A DNA stretch of 64,000 bases from UBA6623 sp965217195 (GCA_965217195.1 CBDCHL010000005.1:1625541-1689540), one strand, 5' to 3'. Counted from the first letter of the stretch, positions 1 through 8,963 are shown. Numbers and translations: made by a program. The notes: generated by a model not told the origin, from the letters alone.

Positions 1-245
1 TTAACAACGTCTGCCCCGGCGCCACCGCGACCGATCGGCTGCTGAACGTCGCCGCTATCCGTGCCGAGCAACAGGGGATTACGCGCGACGAGGTCATCGA
101 TCGTATGGGAGCGTCGATTCCGCTGGGACGCGTCGGGCAGCCCGAAGAGTTCGGCCCTTTGGTGGCGTTTCTTTGTTCGGAACGAGCGGCCTATATCTCG
201 GGAACCAGCACCGCGATTGACGGTGGAGAAGTAAGGGGGGCTTGA
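1..245 (+). CDS. SDR-family oxidoreductase, C-terminal fragment (cut by window edge)
   Basis: Read in the frame of base 3, this encodes the last 80 residues of a short-chain dehydrogenase/reductase and stops at 243-245. Visible family features are the N-x-CPG segment after strand 6 (residues 2-6), the GRVGQPEEF block followed by a LVAFLCSE helix, and the terminal YISGTSTAIDGG motif where the last strand closes the Rossmann fold. The catalytic Tyr-x3-Lys and the NAD(P)-binding Gly motif lie upstream of the window. Substrate cannot be judged from this part. The next gene starts 4 bases downstream, so the two may share a transcript. Confidence 0.85.
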   Translation, partial: NNVCPGATATDRLLNVAAIRAEQQGITRDEVIDRMGASIPLGRVGQPEEFGPLVAFLCSERAAYISGTSTAIDGGEVRGA

Positions 246-249
246 GGCA

Positions 250-3200
250 ATGCCTCAGGGATACGGAAGACCGCTTGCCGCTAACCAGTCGACGCTGATC
301 GCCGGTTTGTTGGCGACGGCGGTAATGATGCTCGCTGTCAGCGGCTTGCGGGCCGAACGTAAATGGGTCGACAACCAAGCGGCTCGGCTTGCCATCGGAC
401 AGCCCTTTTTTACGCGACAGGCGCCGTTGTCGTCGCGCGAGACGATCGGCGGGGTAGGGGGCGTGGCCTATGGCGGCGATATTCTCTTGATCGCCGATGG
501 CAATCGAGTCGGTTCGCTGCCGCTGAACAACCGCGTGTTGATCTACCGCAATGTAGGTAGTTTCGTCCCCAAGCCCGATGATGAGCTGCCGCAAGGTACA
601 GTTTGCCCGGCTTGCGTCGGGCTCCCCGACGTTGTGTTGGGCCAGCCGGATTTCGACACCTTCACCCCGAATGTCGAAAACGGCATGCAGAACCCCACCG
701 GCGTGGCGACGGACGGCGTACGAATCGCCGTGGCGGATACCGACAACAATCGCGTCTTGATTTGGCACAGCATTCCGACCGCGAACGGCGCGGCGCCCGA
801 CGTCGTTATCGGGCAGGCCGACGCCATCAATAACGCGCCAGGCACCTCAGCGACTGAGATGCGTGGGCCACAGGGCGTTTGGTTTGACGGGGGCAAGTTC
901 TTTGTCGCCGATACGCAGAACTCGCGCATCCTGATCTACAACTCGGTTCCGACAGCGACCGGCGCCTCGCCCGATATTGTCCTCGGGCAGCCGGATTTCG
1001 ATACCCGACCCGAGCCCGACTTGACGCAGTCGAATGTAGAACCCACGGCGACCGGGATGCTTGACCCGGTTTCGGTAACCGTGAGCGACGGGAAGTTATT
1101 GGTTGCCGATCTGGGCTTTAACCGCATTCTGATTTTCAACAGCATTCCAACATCCAACGCAATGCCGGCCGACGTCGTCATCGGCCAGCCCGACATGGAA
1201 TCGAACATTACGAACAATTCGTCCGAGCTTTGCGAACCGCTCGAAATCCCTCGCGAAGAAGGGGATGAAGACGACCCGAATGCGGATTTGCTCGATACCG
1301 ACGAAACGTTTCCCTTCCGTTGCGACCGCACGTTGAGTTTTCCGCGCTTCGCGATCTCCGACGGCGAGAAGCTTTATGTTTCCGATGGGGGCAACGACCG
1401 CATCCTTGTCTTCAATGAGGTTCCTACCGAGAACGCGCCTCACCCTGACACAATTATCGGTCAGCGCGATTTCTTTACTTTGCTCGAGTCCGACGGCGCC
1501 GCGAGTATTCGCGCGCCGCAAGCGCTGGCCCACGACGGCGAGAATCTCTACGTGGCCGATCCGTTTACGCGGCGCGTGTTGGTCTTTACGCCGGGCGAGG
1601 ATCAGATCGTCCAAGACGGACTGCGCAACAGCGCCAGTTTCTTGATTCGAGCTACTGCGAACGTCATGTTTGACCTGACCGCCGCAGACGGCCAGGAACT
1701 TACCGTTACCCTTGACGGAACCGACTACACTCACGCCGCGTCGGCGGACCAAACCGCCGGGGAGGTGCGCGACGCCCTTCTCGAGCAGATTGTCAATGAC
1801 CCCGAGGCGGTGGCTTTCGCCATTCCGAAAACCGGGGAGGGCGACCACGCCGCCGGATCGATTACGTTCGGAGGCGCGGTGCGCGAAGGCGAGGTAGTGA
1901 TCTTGCTCATCGGGGAGCAAACGTACCAGGCAGAAGTGCTTGCGGGCGACGCGCCGACGTCCTTGGTCGACCGCTTCAATTTCTTCGCCCAGGACGACCC
2001 GCTTGTGGCTACGGACCGCGATCCCAACAATGCGGACAGGTTGCGGATCACGGCCCGCGAAGTCGGTGCGGTCGGCAACGGCATCCCTTACTCCGTCCAT
2101 ACCGAGGAGGGTTCGGAGATCACGCTCGCAGCCGCCGGCGACGCCCTGCGCGGCGGCGCGCATGAGCAGTTCATCCTCTTGTCGGCACAACAGGAGGGTC
2201 CCGCGGGCAACAACATCAGGCTCAGCGTAAGGAAGTCGGTCGGCGGCGGGATTAACCTCGTCGGCTCGGGCGGGCGACTCACCGGGGGAAGTGATGCCCG
2301 GGAATTACCGGCCGGCGCGCAAGGGACGATCTTTGGGACCGACTTTTCCGACGCCGTCTACAGCGCCAAGATCGAGGGCGAAAGTTTGCCGACCGAGCTC
2401 GGCGGAGTTCGTGTCTACGCCAACGGGATCTTAACGCCGCTGACCTTGGTCTCGCCCACTCAGATCAACTTCCAGCTTCCTTGGCGGACCGCCGGCACGA
2501 CAGTGAGCGTTTATGTCCGCCGCCGTATGCCGGATGGAACCGTGCAGGTTTCCGCGTCTCGCGCGGCGGACGTCACACGCGCCTCGCCCGGCCTTTACGC
2601 CTTCGCCGGGGAAGAACCGCGCCGCGCTGTCGCGCTCCACGGGCAGGGCAAGGCGACGGGCACGATCGCGATCACGGCGAATGAGCCTGACTCGAACCAG
2701 CCGGCATCCGAAGGGATCAACCTAACGATCAGCGTCGGCGGCAGGCCTTACACCATTACCACGACGCAAGCGGAATCAGCGGTAGGGATTCGCGACCGGC
2801 TCGTCCAAGCCATCAACGCCGGCGAGGGCGACCCCGACGTCATTGCAGCCGCGGGGCAGGTCGGGTTTTTCTCCGCGCGCGTGACCGTCACGTTCAAAGG
2901 AGAAGTGAGGGTCGGCGATGTCTTTACGATTTTTGTCAACGGCCGTATCTACGGAGTCGTCGTCCAAGAGGACGATACGCTGGTCAGCGTTCGCAACAAG
3001 CTGGTGTTCGAGGTCAATTCCGGACTCGGCGATCCGGAGGTGACGGCAAGACGCTTCGACAACGTTGGCGATCCGGAATTGCAAATCATCGCGCGCGAGT
3101 TGGGCGAAGGCGGCAACAACATCTTCTTCGACATCACTGTTAGCCCGGGCGAAAGCCCCACAATGATCGAAACCGACCTCGAAGAAGACAGCACCACGCT

Positions 3201-3732
3201 GCGCGGCGGTAGGACGCCCCCGGTGGTGTTCTTGACCGCACGCGAAGCCGGCCGAGAAGGCAATGAAATAAACTTTGGCGCGGAGAGCTCCGACACCATT
3301 GCGGTTAGGCTCACCGCGGCGGGCACCAACCTTTGTTGCGGCAACGAGGAATTCTCGCTCATCACGCAAGAAAACCCCGCCATTCCCGGCGAAGTCATCC
3401 TTGTCTACGGGACCGGTTTGGGACTTACGGCCCCGTTGCCGCAGGATGAAGGACTCGAAGCCGGCATGGTGACGCCCGGCGAACAGCTGTTCAACGTTCC
3501 CTTCAACGCCGATGATTTCGTTTCCTCGGTCGCCGGCGGCAAGACCGCGCAAGTGCGGTTCGCCGGGCTCGCGCCTTTGTTGATCGGCGTCTATCAAATC
3601 AACTTGAAAATCCTCGAAGACCTTCCCGACGACCCGGCCTTGAGCCTAACGATTGCCCAGCAGCGATTCATCAGCAATCCCGTCACGATTCCCGTCAAGA
3701 ATCTCACCCCTCGCACCGAGCGCACAGAGTGA
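250..3732 (+). CDS. Secreted NHL-like propeller protein with an interrupted TIGR03437 C-terminal domain
   Basis: A 1160-residue exported protein. Residues about 12-36 form a hydrophobic signal segment. Residues 95-450 carry at least six repeats of an R-(V/I)-L-(I/V)-(Y/F/W) strand, most followed by a VxGQPDF-like turn (near residues 96, 167, 226, 291, 384 and 441), as in NHL/SBBP-type beta-propellers. The C-terminal part resembles the TIGR03437 domain common in Bryobacterales, but in three pieces: an RNSASF start near 460, the YANGILTPLTLVSPTQINFQ section near 720, and the VILVYGTGLG section near 1055. Between them sit two modules (about 470-680 and 800-1045). Each has a TVTLDGTDY/LTISVGGRPY strand and two A-x-E-x-G-x2-GN-x-I motifs, reminiscent of repeats in phage tail-sheath-like and large surface proteins. 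Substrate and function are unknown. Start chosen at 250, just before the signal segment. Confidence 0.8.
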   Translation: MPQGYGRPLAANQSTLIAGLLATAVMMLAVSGLRAERKWVDNQAARLAIGQPFFTRQAPLSSRETIGGVGGVAYGGDILLIADGNRVGSLPLNNRVLIYRNVGSFVPKPDDELPQGTVCPACVGLPDVVLGQPDFDTFTPNVENGMQNPTGVATDGVRIAVADTDNNRVLIWHSIPTANGAAPDVVIGQADAINNAPGTSATEMRGPQGVWFDGGKFFVADTQNSRILIYNSVPTATGASPDIVLGQPDFDTRPEPDLTQSNVEPTATGMLDPVSVTVSDGKLLVADLGFNRILIFNSIPTSNAMPADVVIGQPDMESNITNNSSELCEPLEIPREEGDEDDPNADLLDTDETFPFRCDRTLSFPRFAISDGEKLYVSDGGNDRILVFNEVPTENAPHPDTIIGQRDFFTLLESDGAASIRAPQALAHDGENLYVADPFTRRVLVFTPGEDQIVQDGLRNSASFLIRATANVMFDLTAADGQELTVTLDGTDYTHAASADQTAGEVRDALLEQIVNDPEAVAFAIPKTGEGDHAAGSITFGGAVREGEVVILLIGEQTYQAEVLAGDAPTSLVDRFNFFAQDDPLVATDRDPNNADRLRITAREVGAVGNGIPYSVHTEEGSEITLAAAGDALRGGAHEQFILLSAQQEGPAGNNIRLSVRKSVGGGINLVGSGGRLTGGSDARELPAGAQGTIFGTDFSDAVYSAKIEGESLPTELGGVRVYANGILTPLTLVSPTQINFQLPWRTAGTTVSVYVRRRMPDGTVQVSASRAADVTRASPGLYAFAGEEPRRAVALHGQGKATGTIAITANEPDSNQPASEGINLTISVGGRPYTITTTQAESAVGIRDRLVQAINAGEGDPDVIAAAGQVGFFSARVTVTFKGEVRVGDVFTIFVNGRIYGVVVQEDDTLVSVRNKLVFEVNSGLGDPEVTARRFDNVGDPELQIIARELGEGGNNIFFDITVSPGESPTMIETDLEEDSTTLRGGRTPPVVFLTAREAGREGNEINFGAESSDTIAVRLTAAGTNLCCGNEEFSLITQENPAIPGEVILVYGTGLGLTAPLPQDEGLEAGMVTPGEQLFNVPFNADDFVSSVAGGKTAQVRFAGLAPLLIGVYQINLKILEDLPDDPALSLTIAQQRFISNPVTIPVKNLTPRTERTE

Positions 3733-3956
3733 GAGCACGCACTAAGCGGTCGTTAGGGCCGCGACGTCACAGGTAGATCCGCGCGTCGAGGGTCCAGCCA
3801 TCCCGTTTTCGGGTACCGGGCGAAGGCCACAGATCGCTTTCCTGCCCAGTCTCAGAGGGGTTCATCTTGCTCTACCGAAGAATATTCTTCGTTACCGGTT
3901 GCGAACCCCGAAAGAATCTATAAGACTTGTCATACCAGTAGAGGGAGGTCTCATTC

Positions 3957-4832
3957 ATGACATCCAAGACTCAACTCTTGGCCGGGTTTACCGTCCTGAC
4001 TGCTCTAACGCTTGTCGGTTGCTCGGGCGGAGGTGAAACCGGCCCGGCCGTCGGGAGCCCGGAATGGCTTTGGGACGCCGCCGTGGAAAACAACGGCTTT
4101 GGAGATTTCGAGAAGACGCAGGAACATCTGGGGAAGCTTGTCGGATCGGACAATCCCTGGCGGGACCGGGGACGCGTCTGGCGCTTTGTCTTACTCAACG
4201 GCTTGGCCGCCGGTTATGCCGAACTCGCTGCAGCCTACGGCGGCGGCGCGAAAGCAAATGAAGCGGTGGCGCCGCAATTCTTGGGCTCGCTACAGCAATA
4301 CCGGCGTGACTCCCGTAGGCACACGATCGCGTTAGTCGAGGGTCTCGGCGCCTGGAAGAAGCAGATCGGCTCGGCGAGCACGATTTCGATCGACTTCCCC
4401 TTGCCCGCGGGCAGCGGCAACCCGTCGCCGATCCTGGCAAGCGTCTCGGAAGGAGTGGCCCTCAATGACACCCAGGCGGGCAGCGCCCGATCCCAAACCG
4501 TGCAACGAACCATTCTGTTGGCTGCGGCGGCCGTGGCGGGCATGGGCGACGACATCGCGAAGACAAGTAACGCCTTCCAAGCGACTCCGATCGAAGTTCC
4601 GGCCGCGCCGTTCTTTCTGGCAGTAGCGCAGGCCGTCGTCGATCGTTCCGAGATTTTCGATCGCGACCACCTTATGGAGCCCACCAAAGAGATCTTCATG
4701 CTCGATACGGCTGCGGGCTTAGTCGCCCCAGCGGCGGAAGACGAGGACGAAGAACTCAAAGGGCGGGCCGAAAAGCTGCTTGAAGCAATCGAGGACGCGA
4801 AGAAGCCACGGAATCTGAAGGGAAGCCGCTAG
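3957..4832 (+). CDS. Hypothetical lipoprotein
   Basis: A 291-residue predicted lipoprotein. A hydrophobic N-terminus leads to an LVGC lipobox (Cys about residue 22) and a Gly/Ser-rich linker, so it is probably anchored in a membrane after signal peptidase II cleavage. The rest is mainly helical and Ala-rich, with a charged C-terminal tail (EDEDEELKGRAEKLLEAIEDAKK). A GAGGGAGG-type ribosome site lies about 10 bases upstream of the ATG. No family was recognised. The 224-base spacer from the upstream gene suggests its own promoter. Confidence 0.75.
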   Translation: MTSKTQLLAGFTVLTALTLVGCSGGGETGPAVGSPEWLWDAAVENNGFGDFEKTQEHLGKLVGSDNPWRDRGRVWRFVLLNGLAAGYAELAAAYGGGAKANEAVAPQFLGSLQQYRRDSRRHTIALVEGLGAWKKQIGSASTISIDFPLPAGSGNPSPILASVSEGVALNDTQAGSARSQTVQRTILLAAAAVAGMGDDIAKTSNAFQATPIEVPAAPFFLAVAQAVVDRSEIFDRDHLMEPTKEIFMLDTAAGLVAPAAEDEDEELKGRAEKLLEAIEDAKKPRNLKGSR

Positions 4833-4894
4833 CCTCGAGGGTTCGCAATCGGGACGGGTCGAGATCCGGGTCAGCGGTTCTGGAACTCGGAACC

Positions 4895-5081
4895 CTAGCC
4901 CGCCTTTCTCACCACAGGTGGCGAGGCGAAGTGCATGAGAGGCCCGTCAGTCGAGGCGCGCGCCGCTTGGCGCGCGGAGGCGTACTTGGGCAGTACGGTG
5001 AGCAGGACAAGCAAGCGCAACGAATGTAATGGCGTGCCTATCAAGTGCTTCGCCCGTCAGCTGGTGTGAAAGGCGGGCTAG
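4895..5081. other. RNA-like structured region, unrecognised (possible ncRNA or intron remnant)
   Basis: Two imperfect inverted arms (4895-4943 and 5036-5081) pair over about 45 positions as separate blocks: CTAGCCCGCCTTTC with its complement, then GGCGAAG with CTTCGCC, then AGGC with GCCT. The internal loops between blocks are what a folded RNA would show rather than a simple repeat. Inside lie an 8-bp hairpin (4957-4976, GCTT loop) and a 5-bp hairpin (4981-4997). No open frame with protein-like sequence covers it. The inner stretch around 4996-5025 faintly recalls group II intron domain I sequence, but no domain V or reverse transcriptase is present. Strand and class are undecided. Confidence 0.3.
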
Positions 5082-5116
5082 CTGGGATGGTGTCGGCCGA
5101 GCGCCTTGGCGGCGAG

Positions 5117-5163
5117 CCAAAAGAGGCAAAGGCCGGATTCGAGTTGCCCGGATCCGGCCCTTG
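5117..5163 (-). terminator. Rho-independent-like terminator after the Flp pilin
   Basis: On the minus strand, a GGCCGGAT / ATCCGGCC stem (5131-5138 with 5152-5159) is preceded by A residues and followed by a T-rich run (CCTTTGCCTCTTTT). It begins about 30 bases past the pilin stop codon, which is the expected place. Confidence 0.55.
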
Positions 5164-5190
5164 AGACTGAATGAGAGAGAAAGTTCGCCT

Positions 5191-5379
5191 TTACTGAGCG
5201 GCGGCGTTGGCAACCAGGCTGGCCATCTTCGAGAAGATGACGCTGATGCTGGATGAGATCCCCGGAAGGATCGCGCCCGCGGCGACGGCGATGAAGCCGG
5301 CCAACAGCGCATATTCAACCATGTCCTGACCACGCTCGTCGCGCTGCAGCTTCAGAATCAGACTGTACAGTTTGTTCAT
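5191..5379 (-). CDS. Flp/Fap-type (type IVb) pilin
   Basis: A 62-residue small pilin. The prepilin-like N-terminus leads into RDERGQDMVEYALLAGFI, the signature of Flp pilins: a short charged leader, Glu at position 5 of the mature helix, and one hydrophobic helix used for pilus assembly. A strong AAGGAG site lies 8 bases before the ATG. No tad/cpa assembly genes (prepilin peptidase, RcpA, TadA) occur in this window, so the secretion machinery must be encoded elsewhere. The gene stands alone with its own terminator-like hairpin downstream. Confidence 0.9.
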   Translation of the reverse strand: MNKLYSLILKLQRDERGQDMVEYALLAGFIAVAAGAILPGISSSISVIFSKMASLVANAAAQ

Positions 5380-5398
5380 TCCCTTATCTCCTTAAGAA

Positions 5399-5416
5399 AT
5401 CAAGATCCTTGATCTT
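5399..5416 (-). promoter_or_regulatory. Overlapping alternative hairpins in the pilin leader
   Basis: Just upstream of the pilin ribosome site two mutually exclusive 6-bp stems overlap: ATCAAG/CTTGAT (5399-5413) and AAGATC/GATCTT (5402-5416). They could be an operator or a leader element. Only the symmetry is seen; function is conjecture. Confidence 0.2.
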
Positions 5417-5420
5417 CAAA

Positions 5421-6006
5421 AACCGATTGCGAGGAACCGCAACCTTTCGACAGCCCCATCATGCGTCGACTCCCCGCTTTCGGCCAATGGCTCACTGGTA
5501 CCTTTTTCAGCCAAGGCAAAACCATTAAGGATCGGTCGCTTGGCTCCCGGGTTGGCGGCGCGAGAGTGACCGGCGACGGGGCGAGAAAAACTCGGACCCG
5601 CTCCGCTGGGGCGACCGGCGATCACTCGCCGGGATGCTCAGCGGCGTCCAGGCAGACTCGATCGTCAAGCGGCGAAGTAAGTGACGGCCGCAACGGGCAC
5701 CGTTCCCTTGCGTCTGTCTCCGTGAAGGCGTCAAGCGGCGAAGTAAGTGACGGCCGCAACGGGCACCGTTCCCTTGCGTCTGTCTCCGTTGAAAAGAACT
5801 TCGGGGCCGGGCTCGAGCGAGATCCGTTCTCGCTCGGTTGCGCCATCTTGTAGGGGGCGCGCCGGCCAGGGTAGCGAGCGGGAATTTAGTGGAGGTGCGG
5901 AAATAGTACCAATGATCCAGAGGACGTAAGTCTTTCGCGGCACCCGATGTCCTGGGTTCCTTCCGCGTGTATCGGCTGAACGAACACCCGCGGACTCCTT
6001 CTCGGG
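5421..6006. other. Gene-free spacer between pilin and nusB
   Basis: No frame on either strand gives protein-like sequence. The short open frames are arginine-rich shadows. The stretch holds the 61-bp direct repeat described separately and several short GC-rich inverted repeats. The pilin promoter should lie near its left end, but no convincing -35/-10 pair was found. Confidence 0.5.
5663..5789. repeat. Tandem direct repeat, two exact 61-bp copies
   Basis: Copies at 5663-5723 and 5729-5789 are identical over 61 bases and separated by 5 bases (period 66). Each begins CGTCAAGCGGCGAAGTAAGT and ends with TCTCCGT. The repeat lies in gene-free DNA and contains no obvious long palindrome. Two copies with such a short spacer do not make a CRISPR array. 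Confidence 0.9.
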
Positions 6007-6468
6007 CTAGGAAGGATTGCAATCCACCGTCGCTGGTTCGTCTTCCAGACGTTTTCGGATTGCGTCAAGCACACCGTTGAGAAAGGGCCCCGATTCCTGA
6101 GCCGAGAAACGGCGTCCGACTTCTACTGCCTCGTTGATCACGACGGCCGGCGCGGCCGTACCTCCGATCATCTCGGCCACGGCGACACGGAGAATGTTCC
6201 GATCCACGGCCGACATACGGTCGATCCGCCAGTGGGCGGCGTGTTCGACTATCAGCCCGTCAATCCGCTCAATCTCGGATGTGACCGTCTCGAAAAGCTG
6301 TTCGGCGAAGGGATCATTTTCAGGGTCGGGGAGCTGGTCCGCATCCCTCGGCTCGGCGGCGAGCGTTTGTCGGTATCTTTCGGTGACCTCCTCGACAGAG
6401 GCGCGAGTAAGGTCCCATTGGTAGATCATCTGCAGGGCACGTTCCCGGGACCGGCGTCGCGAGGGCAT
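6007..6468 (-). CDS. nusB: Transcription antitermination factor NusB
   Basis: A 153-residue NusB-like protein that binds boxA RNA with NusE/S10 to promote rRNA antitermination. The family pattern is clear: basic start (MPSRRRSRERALQMIYQWD), long helices, the FAEQLFETV helix, RMSAVDRNILRVAVAEM, the PAVVINEAVEVGRRFS block and the GPFLNGVLDAI end. The ATG at 6468 was chosen over longer frames because it has a GGAGGG site and lies one base after the ribH stop, the common ribH-nusB arrangement. It is co-transcribed with ribH. Confidence 0.93.
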   Translation of the reverse strand: MPSRRRSRERALQMIYQWDLTRASVEEVTERYRQTLAAEPRDADQLPDPENDPFAEQLFETVTSEIERIDGLIVEHAAHWRIDRMSAVDRNILRVAVAEMIGGTAAPAVVINEAVEVGRRFSAQESGPFLNGVLDAIRKRLEDEPATVDCNPS

Positions 6469-6469
6469 G

Positions 6470-6976
6470 CTACCCTCCGCCGTCTGATTCGGCGCGGAGC
6501 TCCTTGAGCAGGTTGGCCATTTCAATGGCGGCCATGGCGGCCTCAAAGCCCTTGTTGCCGCCTTTGGCGCCCGCACGGTCGATGGCTTGCTCGAGGGTGT
6601 CGCACGTCAGGACCCCGAAAATTGTCGGCACACCGGTGTCGAGCCCGGCCTGCGCGATGCCCTTCGAGGCTTCCTGCGCAACATAGTCATAGTGGGTCGT
6701 CTCGCCGCGGATCACCGCGCCCAAGCAAACAATCGCGTCGTAGCGGTCGCTCGCGCCCATCTCTTTCGCCGCGGTCGGGATCTCGCGCGAACCCGGCACC
6801 CATACGACGTCGCAAGTCGCCTCCGCGCCGCCGCTTCGTTCCACCGCGTCAAGCGCTCCCGCGAGCAGCCTTTCGGTAATGAAACTAGTGAAACGGGCGA
6901 CGACAAAGCCGAACCGCAACCCGGTCGCGGTTAACTCGCCTTCAATCGATTGATAGCGTTCCAGCTTTTTTCTCAT
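6470..6976 (-). CDS. ribH: 6,7-dimethyl-8-ribityllumazine synthase
   Basis: A 168-residue lumazine synthase that condenses 5-amino-6-ribitylamino-uracil with 3,4-dihydroxy-2-butanone-4-phosphate in riboflavin synthesis. Family features: RFGFVVARFTSFIT near residue 21, PGSREIP near 61, the CLGAVIRGETTHYDYV block near 84 (with the active-site His), GVLTCDTLEQA near 118 and the phosphate-binding GNKG near 140. Length is typical. It ends one base before nusB. The other riboflavin genes are not in this window. Confidence 0.95.
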   Translation of the reverse strand: MRKKLERYQSIEGELTATGLRFGFVVARFTSFITERLLAGALDAVERSGGAEATCDVVWVPGSREIPTAAKEMGASDRYDAIVCLGAVIRGETTHYDYVAQEASKGIAQAGLDTGVPTIFGVLTCDTLEQAIDRAGAKGGNKGFEAAMAAIEMANLLKELRAESDGGG

Positions 6977-7018
6977 GCTGCTATTGGTCGGGCGACATCA
7001 CGAAGAGCCGAACGTCGG

Positions 7019-7800
7019 CTAGCGGCCCTCGAAATGGGCTTTGCGCTTTTCGAGGAACGCTCGGGTTCCCTCGCGGATATCCTCGGTGGCGCAACTGAGG
7101 CCGAACTGCGAGGCCTCCCAGTCGAGCGCGTCGCCCGGGGCATCTCCAGCCCTCGGTTCACCGCCTGCAACGACAGAGCGACCGCCACCGGCCCGTTCTC
7201 TAATATTCTAGAAGCTATTCGCCGCGCGGTCGGGATCAGCTCGTCTTTGGGGACAACGTGATTCACCAACCCAATGCGGTGGGCCTCCTCGGCGGTGAGC
7301 GGATCGCCCGTCAAGATCATCTCGAGCGCGCGCCCTTTCCCCACCAGGCGCGGCAGCCGCTGCGTCCCGCCGTAGCCGGGGACGATGCCCAGCTTGACCT
7401 CCGGTTGGCCGAGCTTGGCGTTCTCCGACGCGACGCGAATGTGGCAGGCCATGGCCAGTTCCAGCCCTCCGCCGAGCGCATAGCCGTTGACCGCCGCGAT
7501 CACGGGTTTCGACAGGTTTTCGATTTGCCCGAAAATGCGTTGACCGTGCAGACCCCATTCCCGTCCGCCGAGCCCGGTCAATTCAGTAAGTTGATTGATG
7601 TCGGCACCGGCGACGAAGGCCCGGTCGCCGGCACCGGTAACGATGACCGCTTTGACGTCGGAGTCGGCGGCGATATCGGCGAAACATTCCCCGATGGCAT
7701 TGACCGTGTCTCGATTGAGCGGATTGAGCTTTTCGGGTCGGTTGACGGTCACCAAGGCGATGGAATCGCTGACTTCGTACAGTAGGTTCGCGTAGGGCAT
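7019..7800 (-). CDS. Enoyl-CoA hydratase/isomerase family protein, frameshifted near the C-terminus
   Basis: A crotonase-fold protein that probably hydrates a short-chain 2-enoyl-CoA. Visible are the NRPEKLNPLN start, AFVAGADINQL (oxyanion-hole and acyl-CoA region), NGYALGGGLELAMAC with the second oxyanion Gly, and PEVKLGIVPGYGGTQRL with the catalytic Glu. After GLEMP the frame is lost at a run of four C (plus-strand G at 7137-7140). With one more C the protein continues GDALDWEASQFGL and ends FLEKRKAHFEGR at 7019-7021, a normal family C-terminus. Uncorrected, the frame runs into an Arg/Ser-rich tail to 6973 and overlaps ribH. A sequencing indel or a recent inactivation are both possible. Confidence 0.8.
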
Positions 7801-8654
7801 GGAGGTGTGGGCGACGGGGTAGCGTTGAGTGCAAACGACCCCGCCGCCTTGTCAGCGTAGCAGGCGGTTCAGTTCGCGAACGGAGTAGGGACAAAGTGCA
7901 TTCGGAACGGCGTGCCCCCCCGGCTCGGCGTTGGACTGTGCCGGCCGCGGCGAACGGGTATGTCCAGCCCGGTCTCGCGTCTCCCTCCCCTGGTTCCGCA
8001 CAGTTCGGAGTTGCTGTTGCACGGGACCCCTCCGCCCTCCGCAAGATGTTGATTTCAAATGGCTTGATAAGGTCTCAGGTTCGTTTCTCTTTATCTTGCG
8101 GCAGCCCGAGTCCTCCGATCTCCGGGCGTGAGAATTCGTTGCGGTCCCTGCGACGTCACGGCGCCAAGTGTCGATCGGCCGCGGTTCTCGGATTGTGAGC
8201 GCTGGGTTCGTTTGGTCGAATGTTGATGTGGTCTTGAAGCTTCGTCGCTCGGTGGGCGCTTGATTGGCCGGGCCGCCGCGGAGAGCGGGTGGCGGCGGCT
8301 TGGGTTGCGGCGAGCCCGGTCTCGGGCTGTCGGCTCGGGACGTGCTTTCGGAAGAGCTTTCTTGCATGAGGCCGTTGTGCTCGCTTCTTCGAGATTCCTC
8401 TAACTTGTTGATTGGGGAGGACATAGACGGACCCGCTTGGAGCTCAGCTTCGTTTCGCAAACCTTTGTCGGGGCGTTTTGCGGGACAATTTTTTCAGCCC
8501 GGCTTGGCGGCGACTGATCTTTGTTTGGGGTGCCGCCGTGCTTAGGATAGCGTTGATGTCAAACGCCGTCGAGGCGGGAGTCGTTTGTGGTCGAGTCGGC
8601 ACCTTGGGGGCTTTTCTCGGATCACCGGCCAGTGGCGGCTTCCGCGTTACGGCA

Positions 8655-8770
8655 GCGCATACCGCTTGCTGACGCGCGCGGCTCGGCTTGCCATACCGAA
8701 GCCCCCGTGAGTCACCGAGCGGTTCGCGATTCCCAAACCGAGCCGCGACCGTCAGGGAGCGGTATGCGAT
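8655..8770. repeat. REP-like repeat, inverted pair
   Basis: The left copy (8655-8691) reads GCGCATACCGCTTGCTGACG and then CGCGCGGCTCGG. The right copy (8732-8770) is its inverted, slightly diverged version: reverse-complemented it starts ATCGCATACCGCTCCCTGAC and continues GGTCGCGGCTCGGTTTGGGA. About 40 bases separate the arms. This CTGACG-x-GCGGCTCGG consensus resembles palindromic intergenic repeats I associate with planctomycete and acidobacterial genomes. That association is from memory and not checked. Confidence 0.7.
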
Positions 8771-8963
8771 GAGGTTGATCGGGTGCGGCAACGGTGGCGG
8801 GCCCCAGCCCCGGGGGCTTGACGGAATTGTCGGTTGGTGCGTGCGGTTGGGGTTCGGGACCAGCCGGCGGGGCGGCCTCGCGCCCTGCTTGCGGGCGTTG
8901 AGCTTGCGAGTCTAGCCGCGGGCATTGCGCTCCCACCACCTTCCTTCTTGTGACCGGCCTCAT

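Noticed and set aside
1096..2190. 364-codon minus-strand open frame
   Set aside because: Shadow of the large secreted protein on the other strand; composition is not protein-like.
5663..5789. CRISPR array
   Set aside because: Only two repeats of 61 bases with a 5-base spacer and no cas genes.
7852..8460. Long minus-strand open frame in the gene-free region
   Set aside because: Translation is low-complexity Ser/Arg/Pro without domain, start context or neighbours; likely chance in GC-rich DNA.
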